A stretch of 64,000 bases of DNA from Agriotes lineatus (GCA_940337035.1 OW679203.1:26359495-26423494); one strand, 5' to 3'; positions 11,539 through 22,384 are shown, counted from the stretch's first letter. A program made the numbers and translations. The notes: a model not told the origin generated them from the letters alone.

Positions 11539-14505
11539 ATGACGACACAAGCAAAGAAAAGGAAAACGAGTAAGATACAGGAAGAAACGATACAAATAGC
11601 GACATGGAACGTACGCGGAACCTACTCCGAAGGAGCCCTAAAACAGCTCACCAAAGAGCTACAGAAATACAAAATAGACATAGCAGCGATACAAGAGACA
11701 AAACAAAAAGAGAACCAAATAACAGACATAGCAAATTATACATTTTTTAACAGCGGAGGTCAAGATAGAAGACTGGGAACAGGCTTTCTAGTAAGAAGAA
11801 ATCTGAAACATGCAGTAGTAAATTTTACACCCATAAATGATCGAATGAGTTATATAAGATTGAAGGGGAGATATAGGAAAGTAAGCATAATAAATGTACA
11901 TGCACACACGGAAGAAAAAGAAGAAGAAATAAAGGAAGAATTCTACACGTGTTTAGAAGCGGAACTAGAGAAAATACCAAACTATGATATGAAATTAATA
12001 ATAGGAGACTTCAATGCGAAGATAGGTAGAGAACAAATATTCCGACCAGTGATAGGAAACCAAAGTTTGCACAAAGAAAGTAACAAAAACGGGAAAAAGT
12101 TAATAGACCTGGCAGCAGGTCGGAAGATGCAAATAAAGAGCAGCTATTTTACGCACAAGGAAATTCACAAGGGCACGTGGATAGCACCAAATCAGAAAAC
12201 AGTGAACCAGATAGACCACGTTTTAGTGGAAGAAAAACATGCAAGATGTATAAAAGACATCAGAAGTTATAGAGGCGCAGACGCGGACAGCGACCATTTT
12301 ATGATCAAAATACAGTTAAAACAAGAAATACCTAGTCAGCCGAAACACAAGAAAAGAGGGACAGAAAAAAGAAGAAATGTAAATAAATTACAAGAAGAAG
12401 AGATAAGGTCAAAATACGAAAAAGAAGTAGAAAGAAGGATCAACGAAATAGAGGAAACCGGCGACATACAGGAGCTATGGAGTCAGATGAAAGACATAAT
12501 CAAACAGTCAGCTGAAGAGACATTAGAACCAAAAGGAAAAAAGCAGAAAGGAGAGTGGTTTGACATCGAATGCGAAAAAATAATCGAAGCAAGATCAAAG
12601 GCGAGAAAGAAGATGCTGGAAAATACAACAACAGAGACGAGAGCAGACTTCGAAGAAAAAAGAAGAGAAGTCAAGAAAATATGTAGACAAAAGAAAAGGA
12701 AACTGGAAATCGAAAAGATAGAGAGGCTGGAAGAAATGCACAATAACAAACAACTACGAAACTTCTACAAAGAAATTGGACAACAAAAGGAGGGCTACCA
12801 TCCTAGCACACCTTACTGTCGAAGTAAGGAAGGAGATCTGATAGGAGGAAAAGACGAACTGCTGAAACGATGGGTAGAACATTTCAAAGAAACACTTAAC
12901 ATAAACAATAATAACAACGAAGAACTGGAAGACGCAGAGAATCCAGAAGAAGCACAAATAGAAGCACCCAGCTTGGAAACCATCACTGAAATTATCGAAA
13001 AGTTAAAAAACAACAAAAGCCCTGGCAAGGACAACATACAGGCAGAGCTGATTAAATACGGAGGAAAGAGGCTGCACCAGAAAATCCATCTGTTAATAAA
13101 AAATATATGGCAGAATAACAAAATGCCCAAAGAATGGCAAACTGCAATAATATGTCCAGTATACAAAAGCGGAAGTAGGTACCAATGCGAAAATTACAGA
13201 GGCATTGCATTATTGGGTGTAATTTATAAAGTGCTTGCCAAGATAATAGAGGAAAAGCTGAGACCATATATTGAGCAGATAATAGGAGAGTACCAATGTG
13301 GTTTTAGGCAAGACAGATCAGTGACCGACCAGATCTTCACAATAAAACAAATCCAAGAAAAGCTGTTGGAAAGAGGGGTTCATCTACACACATTGTTCAT
13401 TGACTATAAACAAGCGTACGACAGCGTAAAAAGAACAGAACTCCTAGAGGCCATGAAGGAATTGGGGATTCCAGACAAGCTGGTAAAATTAGTGAAGATG
13501 ACGCTAATAGAAACAGACAACCAAATACAGTTCCAAGGAGACGTGTCGGAAAGTTTCAGCACAAATAGTGGTCTAAGACAAGGAGACCCACTTTCAGCGA
13601 TTCTTTTCAACATTATATTAGAAACAATTATAAGAGAGAGCAAACTAAATAGAGAATCCATAATCACTAAGAACTCACACCAATGCATAGCTTATGCTGA
13701 CGACATAACAATAATGGCCAGAACCAAGGAAGAACTTAAAGAATTAATAAAAAGACTAGAGAAAACATCAAGAAAATACGGCCTAACAATAAACGAGAGA
13801 AAGACAAAATACATGGAAATGACCAGAAGAAAAAGCATCATCAAGGAAAATTTAAAGATACGAAATGAATTGGGGAAGGAGTACATTTTTGAAAACGTAG
13901 AGAACTTCAAATTCCTAGGAACAGAAGTATCGAAATATGGGAATCAAACCAACGAAATAGAAAAAAGACTAACAGCAGGGAATAAAAGTGCAGGTGCTTT
14001 ATGGAAAGTGTTCAGTGCAAAAAATGTGTCGTGGAAGGTGAAAACTAAGATCTATAAAACAGTGATCCGACCAGCAGTGTTGTATGCGAGCGAAACCTGG
14101 GTACTAAACCAAGAGACACAACAGAAACTCAGAGTATGGGAGAAAAAAATATTAAGGAGGATATACGGAGGAATCAAAGAAGATGAAACATGGAGAAGAC
14201 GCACAAACGTAGAGCTCAAAAATCTATACAAGGAACCAGACATAGTGACCGTCATTAAAATGCAAAGACTAAGGTGGATTGGACACATACTGAGAATGAA
14301 CGGAAAAAGAGTGACAAAAAGAATTTTACTAGAAGCACCAGGTGAAAGGAGAGGAAGAGGAAGGCCAAAGAAGGAATGGATAAGATGCGTGGAAGAAGAC
14401 CTACACCTTTTGGGAATACATGACTGGAAAGAAAGAGCGAAAAATAGGGGCGAATGGAGGAAAATAATCAACCAAGCCAAGGGCCTTGAAGGCCTGCAGA
14501 GCTGA
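11539..14505 (+). CDS. LINE ORF2: EEP endonuclease + reverse transcriptase
   Basis: 988 residues, uninterrupted. Residues ~15-255 are an apurinic-like endonuclease: ATWNVRG, IQETKQ, IIGDFNAKIGRE, NQIDHVLV and the terminal SDHF. Residues ~480-770 are the reverse transcriptase: KSPGKDNIQAELIK, ENYRGIALLG, CGFRQDRSVTDQIF, FIDYKQAYDSV, GLRQGDPLS and the catalytic AYADD at about residue 718-722. The C-terminal domain contains RLRWIGHILRM, RGRGRPKKEW and a WKERAKNRGEWRKI tail typical of RTE-like proteins. All catalytic signature residues are present, so the enzyme is predicted functional for target-primed reverse transcription. The frame differs from ORF1 and the intergenic gap is 26 bp. Confidence 0.92.
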   Translation: MTTQAKKRKTSKIQEETIQIATWNVRGTYSEGALKQLTKELQKYKIDIAAIQETKQKENQITDIANYTFFNSGGQDRRLGTGFLVRRNLKHAVVNFTPINDRMSYIRLKGRYRKVSIINVHAHTEEKEEEIKEEFYTCLEAELEKIPNYDMKLIIGDFNAKIGREQIFRPVIGNQSLHKESNKNGKKLIDLAAGRKMQIKSSYFTHKEIHKGTWIAPNQKTVNQIDHVLVEEKHARCIKDIRSYRGADADSDHFMIKIQLKQEIPSQPKHKKRGTEKRRNVNKLQEEEIRSKYEKEVERRINEIEETGDIQELWSQMKDIIKQSAEETLEPKGKKQKGEWFDIECEKIIEARSKARKKMLENTTTETRADFEEKRREVKKICRQKKRKLEIEKIERLEEMHNNKQLRNFYKEIGQQKEGYHPSTPYCRSKEGDLIGGKDELLKRWVEHFKETLNINNNNNEELEDAENPEEAQIEAPSLETITEIIEKLKNNKSPGKDNIQAELIKYGGKRLHQKIHLLIKNIWQNNKMPKEWQTAIICPVYKSGSRYQCENYRGIALLGVIYKVLAKIIEEKLRPYIEQIIGEYQCGFRQDRSVTDQIFTIKQIQEKLLERGVHLHTLFIDYKQAYDSVKRTELLEAMKELGIPDKLVKLVKMTLIETDNQIQFQGDVSESFSTNSGLRQGDPLSAILFNIILETIIRESKLNRESIITKNSHQCIAYADDITIMARTKEELKELIKRLEKTSRKYGLTINERKTKYMEMTRRKSIIKENLKIRNELGKEYIFENVENFKFLGTEVSKYGNQTNEIEKRLTAGNKSAGALWKVFSAKNVSWKVKTKIYKTVIRPAVLYASETWVLNQETQQKLRVWEKKILRRIYGGIKEDETWRRRTNVELKNLYKEPDIVTVIKMQRLRWIGHILRMNGKRVTKRILLEAPGERRGRGRPKKEWIRCVEEDLHLLGIHDWKERAKNRGEWRKIINQAKGLEGLQS

Positions 14506-14529
14506 CATATATATATAATTTTTAGAAGA

Positions 14530-16075
14530 CAATATAACTCACAATATTTATTAATAGCTATGTACAATTTAGGTCCTATTATTACTAACTTATATGTATG
14601 AAATAAGCCTTAAACTATCAAATAAGTATATACAATAATTAATAAAATTAACCAATCTAAAGGACAGCCTGGTATGTTGGCAACCCACTGGGCAGGTCTA
14701 CTTGCCGGGCTGTAGCTGTTTTGTGGTCGCTAGTTTTGGTAGTTCGTCCGACAGCCATTAGTGGTGCACGCATACCTTGAGAGTACAAGTGCCTTCACAC
14801 GTGGTCAGCCGTGTTCCAGGTGTGTGATAACAGTGAGATCCAAATTTACTCTGAAGTCGCATTCCAGCACTGATAATAAACCACCTACACATGCCAAGAC
14901 CAAGGGTAGATTCAAGAGGTGTCCAAACATAGTGGAAAATGGTTTCAGATAGGTAAATGTTTCGCCGATGGGGACAGACGGCGTTTAAAGCACACAAACT
15001 TCTTCCCAATTCGCAGGTGGGTGCTTTGAACGAAAAAAAGAATATTTTATTCTAGTTACGAATAGCGTTAGGCCATAAAATAACTTTCTTCCGATTCGCA
15101 GGTATGTTATGAACCCAGGAAATAAAGAAATATTCGGGTAAATTAGGTTTATAATACCTCCAGGAGATGAATAATTTATTTAGAGCAGAAAAATTTATGT
15201 TCCTTTTGCTCCCCAGAATGTCCCATTTATAGCCCAGCGCCAGTTTCCCTTTCTGTTGAAAGATAGAGTAGAGTACAAGTCTCGGGCGTTTGAAGGCCGC
15301 TGATCATTTGTAATTCGAAAAATGCGAAGTTTAAACCCTCTTCATATTGTACTATGATTAATTTGGATTTAGACCGGAGTGAAACGGTACAACAACATTG
15401 TTATTACTCAATAAACGCAATTGAAGACTGTTTGGTAGGTGTGACCAAGAAAATAAAATTACTTGTAGAATGAATTTCTATAGACAATAATGATGCTAAA
15501 TTCATAACAAGCTCAAATTTTTTTATTACACTTTAAGTTTATGACATTGCAGTGTTTACTAATGCAATGAATCTACAAGGCGATAATGTGCAGGTCAAGC
15601 ATTATAAGTTGAACAAAAAATGTATACGGACCAAGTTTAAGAAAACTAAATATCAAAACTTTGATAAGTTTTTCTGATTTACATTATTGAAGTTTCTACA
15701 AGTCACAGTTGCTGGATGAAAGAATATAATGTAAAAGCTTTAGACATCTACTTTGTTTATAATTAAATATTTGTTACAACTTCAATAAAACGTCCGCCAG
15801 CTCCCAAAACAAAAGATAATGCGAGCTTAATGAATTCCTTAAAAATATTAAGATCTCCAAAAAAACATAGCAGCTTAACAAACAATATGGAAATGCTTAA
15901 ATTTCCGGACACGATATCTGCGGCAGCAAAACATAAGGAGTTAAAACCGCTGTCTTGACCTATCTTACCAACCAAAAGAGAAAAACATTAAAAGCGCACA
16001 TTAAAAGGAAGTGCGCGAATTAATCAAAATCCACGCATCAAAAGGATATATGGCGAGTGAGGTATCAAAAGACGC
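14530..16075. other. VPS53 intron sequence, no gene seen
   Basis: No convincing ORF or known repeat. A degenerate ~95-bp direct repeat occurs at about 15001-15030 and 15090-15125, with a shared 'ATTCGCAGGT' core. The 63-codon plus-strand ORF at 14761 has no recognisable domain. The stretch 14660-14960 is more GC-rich than its surroundings and could be a transposon remnant. Confidence 0.4.
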
Positions 16076-16079
16076 AGTT

Positions 16080-17470
16080 TCACGTCAGCCACAAAGTGCA
16101 ACTGATGACACCCCGCTATCGACTTCATTAGCGGAGCCCCGGCCAAATTAAATTATATTAATCAAACAAACCTCCCACTTCGCAAAGTGGGGAGTTCGAC
16201 AAAGAAAAACGGCCCGATTTCCCTTTATAGTCGCTCGAAAAAGGAGAACTAAACATTCGCAACGATCTATGATCCCGGATCACCAGCTCTCTGACTGGCA
16301 CTTCCAATGTTCAGCGAGAAATTCTCCACCGAAAATTCGCAGTGATTTCAAGATCCCGAATCAACATCTTTTACAAGTTCTGCTGGCACTATAGCTACCG
16401 CAAGACCACCTCATCATTCTGCAACCACTAGAGCTGCCGCGGGCCCCTCGATTCATTCTGTACGCACTTAAGCTGCCGCAAGAAATTCATCGTCGCTGTG
16501 CCCAGGGAGGATCGCCGCTCCAAGTAGGACGCCACCTGAACGCCACTTCCTTCCTCTGGTCGTAATGTCGCCCTCGTAAGCTGTCCTCAAGAATTACACT
16601 ATAGCCTCGCCGTGCCCCAGTTCACCGTCACCGAGCCGCGTAACTATTAACCAAATCTTTTTCAGTTAGAGACTGTTCGTGCCGTCGCCTACACGTACCC
16701 CGGAATCGCTATTAGCCGAGAAGGCGCACCGCTGCCACCAGGGCCTGGAGCCCCGACGTCGCTCATCCCTCAGCACCGTCCCCGACACGGAAGCCACCCC
16801 TAGACGCTGCCCCCATACGCCGGACCCCGACAACAGCCCCAACGGCCTAGAGGCGTCCGAGGCCCACAACCCTCAAGAGCAATCCCCGGCATGCACAACT
16901 CGTTCGCCGCCCCCGGAAGCTGGAACTGGGAATTCCACCTGAGGCTCTCCGAAGAGAAGGAATTCCAGCAGCTGTGAGAAGAGGCCTGCTCCGCCCCCAC
17001 GCCCGCCATCAGCCGCCCCCTGCGCGAAGTCGTGCTACTGCCCCCCAAGAAAGCCAACAATCCTTCCCCGGCATTCGCGCTGGGATCCCCCCCTCAGCGC
17101 GCGCCGCCAGGACCGCCCCCCCGCTTTCCCTTCGCCAAGCACCCCTGGGGATCCCTAGCCAGAGACAGTCGCCGCCGCCGGTCTCCACGTCCACAACGAG
17201 CGCCCGCCGCAGGAGGCCACGCCTCGCCCCCGAGCATCGCAGCCCCTCTGTATATATAGTAGTTTTAGATTGATTTTCCTCTTTTAGTTTATGTAGATAT
17301 TAGTACCCTTAAATGTAATATATATAACCAATAATAAAAATCGCATATCTGCTACCTTCTCTATACTTCTCAACAGCAGCCCTTATTCGTCACTCCCTCT
17401 ACCGCTGAGGTAAGTGGGTGAATGGTGGGAAAACACCATTCTTGACCGTCGCCTCGCCCTTACATCACGA
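16080..17470. other. GC-rich island, probable retroelement remnant
   Basis: GC content jumps sharply compared with the AT-rich surroundings, especially at 16650-17240. Overlapping Pro/Arg-rich ORFs lie on both strands (for example 16679-16942, 16974-17273 and 17032-17259), none with a domain I recognise. After the island come TATATATAG (17240) and AATAATAAAAA (17330), then an abrupt return to low GC at about 17470. A TATA box followed by a polyadenylation motif suggests the 3' end of an LTR-type element, but no LTR pair, primer-binding site or target duplication was found. A genuine CpG-rich gene end was considered; the lack of splice-compatible conserved coding sequence makes it less likely. 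Confidence 0.35.
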
Positions 17471-17474
17471 GGCC

Positions 17475-18390
17475 GTTAGCGAGTCGTGTTAAATATATTG
17501 TCAATAATATACCAATAGCAGAGACGTCTTGTTGAAATATCGTAGATATTCATGAAAAAGCTATGATCAATACAGTTTATGAAGCAAACCGTATCTGAAA
17601 ACAATTTATTTTTCTCCACACTTGTTTTGATATTCTTTTAGAAACCAATTTTCCAGTTTTGAAGCAGCTGAAGACTGAAGATCAATGTTAAAAAAGCAAA
17701 GAAAATGAGAACTGAAGAGATGAACACCAATCGTTATTTATAGTGTCAAAAGATTAGCAAATGGTAGCATAAACACTAAAATAAATTTCTGCCAGAGAAC
17801 TGTAATTTCAAAGTGTAAAATATAGCCCCACAAAAGCAAATCAAACAAAAAACTACATATCCCAAATGTTGTTGGGTTAATCACACTCTGACAAGGTTTT
17901 GGACTGGAATACCTATTAATGGACAAGAAGTAGAAGACGCTAAAAATAGCTCGAGATCAACTATAGTACTAGTTAAGAAATTAAACTGAATGGAAACACT
18001 TTGTGTTAACCCTATACTATGCTAACGAGCTTCAGGCATAGTTTCTTATATACTGCTGTGAACACGGTTTAAGCCTCTATGATTATTATAGCAATTAAGA
18101 ATATTCCATGCATATTTTCATATTTATATTATATATTTTATAAATATTCCAGAAATGTGCTAGTTTAATTTTTGTAAATACTATAAAATAGTATTGGTTT
18201 CGATAATAATTACAAAACTGTATTAAAAATAGTGTTAGCCTTGATTTAAACAAAATGTAATCAGAGTAGGCTTGGAAACAATGTAAACAATGCAGCATCG
18301 AAGACAAACAATTGGAGAGAGGAAGCCAAGCTCAAAGGTGATGTTATTTTGGCTCCCCCAATAAATAATTGTAAAATTGTGAATAAATAC
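17475..18390. other. VPS53 intron sequence, nothing recognised
   Basis: AT-rich, no ORF above background, no repeat structure that I could see. Confidence 0.4.
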
Positions 18391-19330
18391 CCTTTTCCCA
18401 ATTAAGTCAGTTTTGAAATTGGTAGTATATCGTGTGGGTATGCTGTAGTGCAGTGCATTCGTTCTTAGCATCACTGCAGAAGGTTGAAAAAGTGTTTTTA
18501 TCGGTGCATCGAGTGTTAGCTTGTATTCTGTTGGGTGTTTTTGGAGATCTGAGCAGAGTAAGTGGAGCCCCTGGAAGCTGGAGGTAGGCAGTGATCTTCA
18601 TAGAGAGCGGAGGAGCCCTGGGTGTGGAAGCAGATTTTGCTATCACAAAGGTCAAGCTACAGGAATTAAATAACCTTTTCCCAATTCAGGAAATTTTAAA
18701 ATTAATTGTATATCCTGAAGACGGGTAGCGCAGTTGGGTAGCTCTAGGCATGCTAGTAAGCAAGCCCTCGGTTCGAATCCCGCGGGGGCCGAAATTTTTC
18801 CGCAACCTTGGCGATTGGAATTGGGCTCACCGAGACCATTAACAGTTGGGCACCAAATTAACTGTGCTCTACTCAGATCCACAGACCTAAGAGATAGAGT
18901 AACAAGGTCAACACATCAACATGACACACACTTCACACAATGGTTGCTGTGCAAGCACAAAAGGCGCGCTCCAACTTTGTATCCCGAATCCGGGGCAAGT
19001 TGAGCATTGTACCGCCAGTTGCAAGCACATAAAGCACCAGCCTCTACACCGAAAGGTAAAACGAGGTTAATGATAATACATGTACATACATTGTATATCC
19101 TGGTGGTATGCTGTAGTAGAGTGCATTGATTAGTAGCACCTCTGCCGAAGTTTAAAAAAGTGTTTGATCTGTGCATCGAGTGTTGGCTAGTCTCGGGCAG
19201 TGTAACTGAAGCCCTGTGAACTAGAGGTAGGCAGTGACCTTCATAGAAAGCAGTGGAACCCTAGGTGTGGGCAACGACCTGAGCTGGGAGCAGTTTTTGT
19301 GTCGCACCGGTCGACCTACAGGAGTCGTTC
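18391..19330 (+). repeat. Tandem duplication of a ~280-bp unit, second copy split by a SINE
   Basis: Unit A (18391-18673) and unit B (18674 to about 19330) share CCTTTTCCCAATT at the start, 'ggtatgctgtagt.gagtgcatt' (18437 and 19106), 'tgcatcgagtgtt' (18506 and 19171) and 'aggtaggcagtga.cttcatag' (18584 and 19226). Unit B is longer because a 372-bp SINE plus a 13-bp target duplication lies inside it. Without the insert the two units are nearly equal in length. The unit itself is not recognised. Confidence 0.75.
18718..19089 (+). mobile_element. tRNA-derived SINE with 13-bp target duplication
   Basis: The body starts with a tRNA-like head: a pol III A box TAGCGCAGTTGGG (18726) and a B box GGTTCGAATCC (18769). 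A ~290-bp tRNA-unrelated body follows. Perfect direct repeats ATTGTATATCCTG flank it at 18705-18717 and 19090-19102. A 5'-truncated relative of the body lies at about 31780-32050. It is inserted in VPS53 intron 1 in the sense opposite to the gene. Confidence 0.88.
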
Positions 19331-19439
19331 TGCAGGGCGTTCAGCAGCTTGAATCGGCACGCCAACGGAGAAGGAGGGGGCCAAGCATCGTGGGACTTGC
19401 TAGAAACTCGAGTTAAGCCCTAATTTCCATTCCAAAAGC

Positions 19440-20714
19440 AACAGAAAGGTCAGAAAACTTGACCCTAAGAGATTGAATATAGTGAATTTCTTGGTGGCAT
19501 CGGTTTTATGAGCACTTCTGGCACAAGCGTCCTCCTGTATAGTAATTGTTTATTTGCGCCATGACAGTTCTACAATGTTTCCTACAATGTTTGATTCTAA
19601 ATAATAAGTCATATTACCGAATTTATGAGTAGTTGCGTCTTTGGGACGGTGATCTGTTTTACTTGTCCCGAAATCATGTATTTTTTGTACTAACGAAACA
19701 AATAACTATACCTTATTTTAGAATGTTTTATTTAAAAGAATAACAAAACACCTTTAAAATGACAATTTAAACACTTGAATATTCCGAACAGAACAAAAAA
19801 CGAGATTTGAAAATAAAAATTATTATTGATTCAGATAAGAATCACGAAAAAACGAGAAATACATTAGTAACAAATACTCAAAAATCCTATACCTAATTAC
19901 ATGAAATTTGAAAATATTTCTCCTTGTTGCTGAATACGATTGAACCTACAAAGAATCTAAATTAGCAGTTTTGTTTTTTATAACTATTCAAGGGTTGCAT
20001 TCGAAATCAAATCCTACGATTACTTAAGAAATTTGCAGCTATTATATGAAACGTATTTTCCCGCTGTCGATCATTGCAACTATTTCTGTGACACTCACAG
20101 GTAACACGACTCACAAAAGGGATTAAAATTAACATTAATCCTGGTGACAGGTGACAAACCAAATGATTTCTTAAAAATCTAGGAAAATTTCGATGAACAG
20201 TGGGAAAAATACAATAACTCGGAATGTAATAGCTCCTTACATTCCTTGTTACATAAATAGCTATTATTTTCATTGATATAACTGACAGGATTAAATTAAT
20301 TTTAGAAATTATTACAAAATTTGTATAATCGGGAGAAATTATTACATAACCTGGGCCCGGAGACGCGGTGCAAAAACCCTGAGAGGTGGTCACCCCCACT
20401 GCATCTGCATCTAATATTTCACATATATATTTCATAATTATACAGATTTCATTTACACTTCTACCTTCGAAAAGTGCACTTAAATATTTGTAATAACTAT
20501 GTATAGGTTAAGAAGTGCACTATTTATTTTTATGGTCTGCAATGAGTTAAATAAAGAAGCATTCAGTTTCTTAAATTTGCAATAAGCATTTTCACTCCTT
20601 GGGTATGTAAAAAACTCTCTGTATTGGATTTGACTACCATTATGCAGAAAAGTGTGGTTAAAACTACGCCACTGTAGTTTTTAAAGACGGAAAAAATCAA
20701 TGAGGTTATAATAC
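19440..20714. other. VPS53 intron 1, 5' part; nothing recognised
   Basis: AT-rich intronic sequence next to exon 1. A 142-codon minus-strand ORF (20435-20007) shows no domain, biased composition only, and no splice context; it is treated as chance. Confidence 0.4.
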
Positions 20715-20810
20715 CTGTTCAATGGCCCTTTGCACTTCCAGTGGGAAATTTATCAACAGATCGTGGCCGTCGTCGTCCAGTAAGTCGTCTTCATCTGCAG
20801 GAAGTTCCAT
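20715..20810 (-). CDS. Vps53: VPS53, exon 1 (start codon exon)
   Basis: The ATG at 20810-20808 opens 32 codons reading MELPADEDDLLDDD...FPLEVQRAIEQ. These end exactly at CAG|GTATTATAA (donor at 20714). Joined to ILPSNDPLDQPDF of exon 2 in phase 0, this reproduces the conserved Vps53 N-terminus (VQ.AIEQ followed by PS.DPLD). The intron between the exons is 10,529 bp and contains the complete LINE and the SINE. The TMX2 start codon lies 228 bp upstream on the other strand. Confidence 0.92.
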
Positions 20811-21038
20811 TTTCACGTAATTACCTTGAATTAAAGTAAAAATAGTACACACTTTGACAGTTCGGGCAAATAAACTCTAATTAAACAAGTTGCAGTATCT
20901 GCAAAGTTAGGTCACGAAACTATGCGTGTCTCATTTCCAAGCATTGTCGGGCAATTAAGCTCTCTCTCTCTCTTCCAGCAGCACTAGGAAAAACCATAAT
21001 CAGTGACGGGGGCGTGGGGGCTGTCTAAAGCGGTGAAC
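20811..21038. promoter_or_regulatory. Shared VPS53/TMX2 divergent promoter region
   Basis: 228 bp separate the two start codons of oppositely transcribed genes, so both promoters and 5' UTRs must fit here. No TATA box is obvious. A CT-rich run 'tctctctctctc' lies near 20960-20973. Transcription start sites cannot be placed from sequence alone. Confidence 0.6.
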
Positions 21039-22060
21039 ATGTCTTTCAAAGAAGATCTGAAACAGCTCGTTAAGCCTTATTACTTATTCAACATATTAAT
21101 AAGCTTGTCGTATATTATATGCAGGAAAACTCCGGGCATATGTAATTATTTATTTGCAGCAGAGGATTGTGAATTCGATGGGGTGAGGTTATGGCATATA
21201 TTTAGTATCCTAACTTTAAAAATCCTTAAATTACAGAGAGAAACAGAGATATTGTTCTTCCTTGTGATTGTCGTAATGATTCGAAGTCGCAAGACGGGCA
21301 GCGTTACCATGATAAATTATCTATCGTCCAGCTTTATTTACACCAAAGTTGCCAATCTAATCCTGTGGTTCTATGCCGACTTCATAATGGGAATTGTTTA
21401 CACCATTACGTTTATATGTACGTAACACCTTTGTTTATAGGTATACTGTAATAGTTAGGCAACGCTTATCGCACTATCGTAAATGTTCCTTATAATGTTT
21501 TATGTACATTCTCGGAAAGTTTGACCGTTGTCTTTTGCTTTCATCTTCCAATCCTCTACATTTTTCCCATCTTTGTTACAGTAATGGGCCTTCTGTTGCC
21601 GGAACCAGCCTACTCGGGACCAGATAATGTAATCTACTTTCGCGGGGCGAGTAGCCTGGAGGAAGAGCTGCAGCGTGACAAGCGGACCATATGGATTGTA
21701 GCATTCTACACTGTCTGGAATCCAGCATGCGTTAACTTTGCTCCAATTTTCGCCAAACTTAGCACAGACTTTAAATTAGAGAATCTGAAGTTTGGAAAGG
21801 TGGACGTGGGACGCTACCCAGACGCTGGGCTAAAGTATCGCGTTAATGACAGCAGCTTAAGCAAGCAGCTGCCTACAATGGTTCTGTTTAAAGAAGCCAA
21901 GGAGGTTGACCGAAGGCCACTGATCGATTCCAAAAACAAGATTGTGAAATTCCTGTTTTCCGAGGAGAATATTAAAGCTGCGTTTGACTTAAGTGGCCTG
22001 TATGAAAGCAGTAAAAGTGAGTTAAAGGGACGAAAACACCAACATGTTAAAAGTGAATAA
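21039..22060 (+). CDS. Tmx2: TMX2, thioredoxin-related transmembrane protein 2
   Basis: An ER-membrane (and ER-mitochondria contact) member of the thioredoxin-related TMX family. Three exons: 21039-21182, 21237-21417 and 21582-22060, encoding 267 residues (human protein 296). It starts MSFKEDLKQLVKPYYLFNIL with a hydrophobic first segment. The second exon supplies ETEILFFLVIVVMIRSRK, GSVTMINYLSSSFIYTKVAN and a further membrane segment. The third exon is the thioredoxin-like domain, with RDKRTIWIVAFYTVWNPAC, FGKVDVGRYPD and the cis-Pro region KQLPTMVLF. The active-site motif is N-P-A-C, with a single cysteine, like the SNDC of vertebrate TMX2, so it is unlikely to be a standard dithiol oxidoreductase. 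Intron 1 is 54 bp, in frame and stop-free; intron 2 is 164 bp with TTACAG acceptor. The C-terminus is Lys-rich. Confidence 0.95.
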
Positions 22061-22138
22061 TTTGCGGATCGGTTACTGTAGTGCTGTTGTCGATAGTGCC
22101 ATTTGTATAATTTGCTGGAGTGATGTTCGATGCAGTAA

Positions 22139-22144
22139 AATAAA
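22139..22144 (+). terminator. TMX2 polyadenylation signal candidate
   Basis: AATAAA lies 79 bp after the TMX2 stop codon; a second AATAAA is at 22325-22330. Either could end the transcript. Confidence 0.55.
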
Positions 22145-22384
22145 GAGTGGTTGGTGATTAAGGTTATGTAGAAATGAATGTATTTAGGTTTTAAAATCGC
22201 ATGCTTTTTATTGTGAAGTAGATACATGATTTACACAAACGCTGAAGTTTCATAATTTTTTTTACATAAATACAGTACGAATTTTAAAGACGTCGATTTT
22301 AAATGTATAGATATTAATTTGTTAAATAAAGTTTGTTTTTAATATTTTCTTGTAGTGTCATGACCGTTCAACGATTTTCGGTTA

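Larger units (their letters stand above)
10392..14528 (+). mobile_element. Full-length two-ORF LINE (RTE-like) with target duplication
   Basis: The element body is about 10405-14515 (4.1 kb). It is flanked by perfect 13-bp direct repeats TAATTTTTAGAAG at 10392-10404 and 14516-14528, the target-site duplication. It has a ~230-bp 5' UTR, ORF1 (10634-11512), a 26-bp spacer, ORF2 (11539-14505), almost no 3' UTR and a short (TA)n tail. Both ORFs are uninterrupted. It sits in VPS53 intron 1 in the opposite orientation to the gene. Intact ORFs plus an undegraded duplication argue for a recent insertion. Simple-repeat tails and the ORF2 C-terminus fit the RTE clade; the clade assignment is from recognition, not a tree. 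Confidence 0.9.

Noticed and set aside
10708..14567. Many minus-strand ORFs of 60-170 codons under the intact LINE
   Set aside because: They are antisense shadows of A-rich LINE ORFs, Phe/Ser/Leu-rich, with no domains.
20007..20435. 142-codon minus-strand ORF in VPS53 intron 1
   Set aside because: No recognisable domain and biased composition; consistent with chance in AT-rich DNA.
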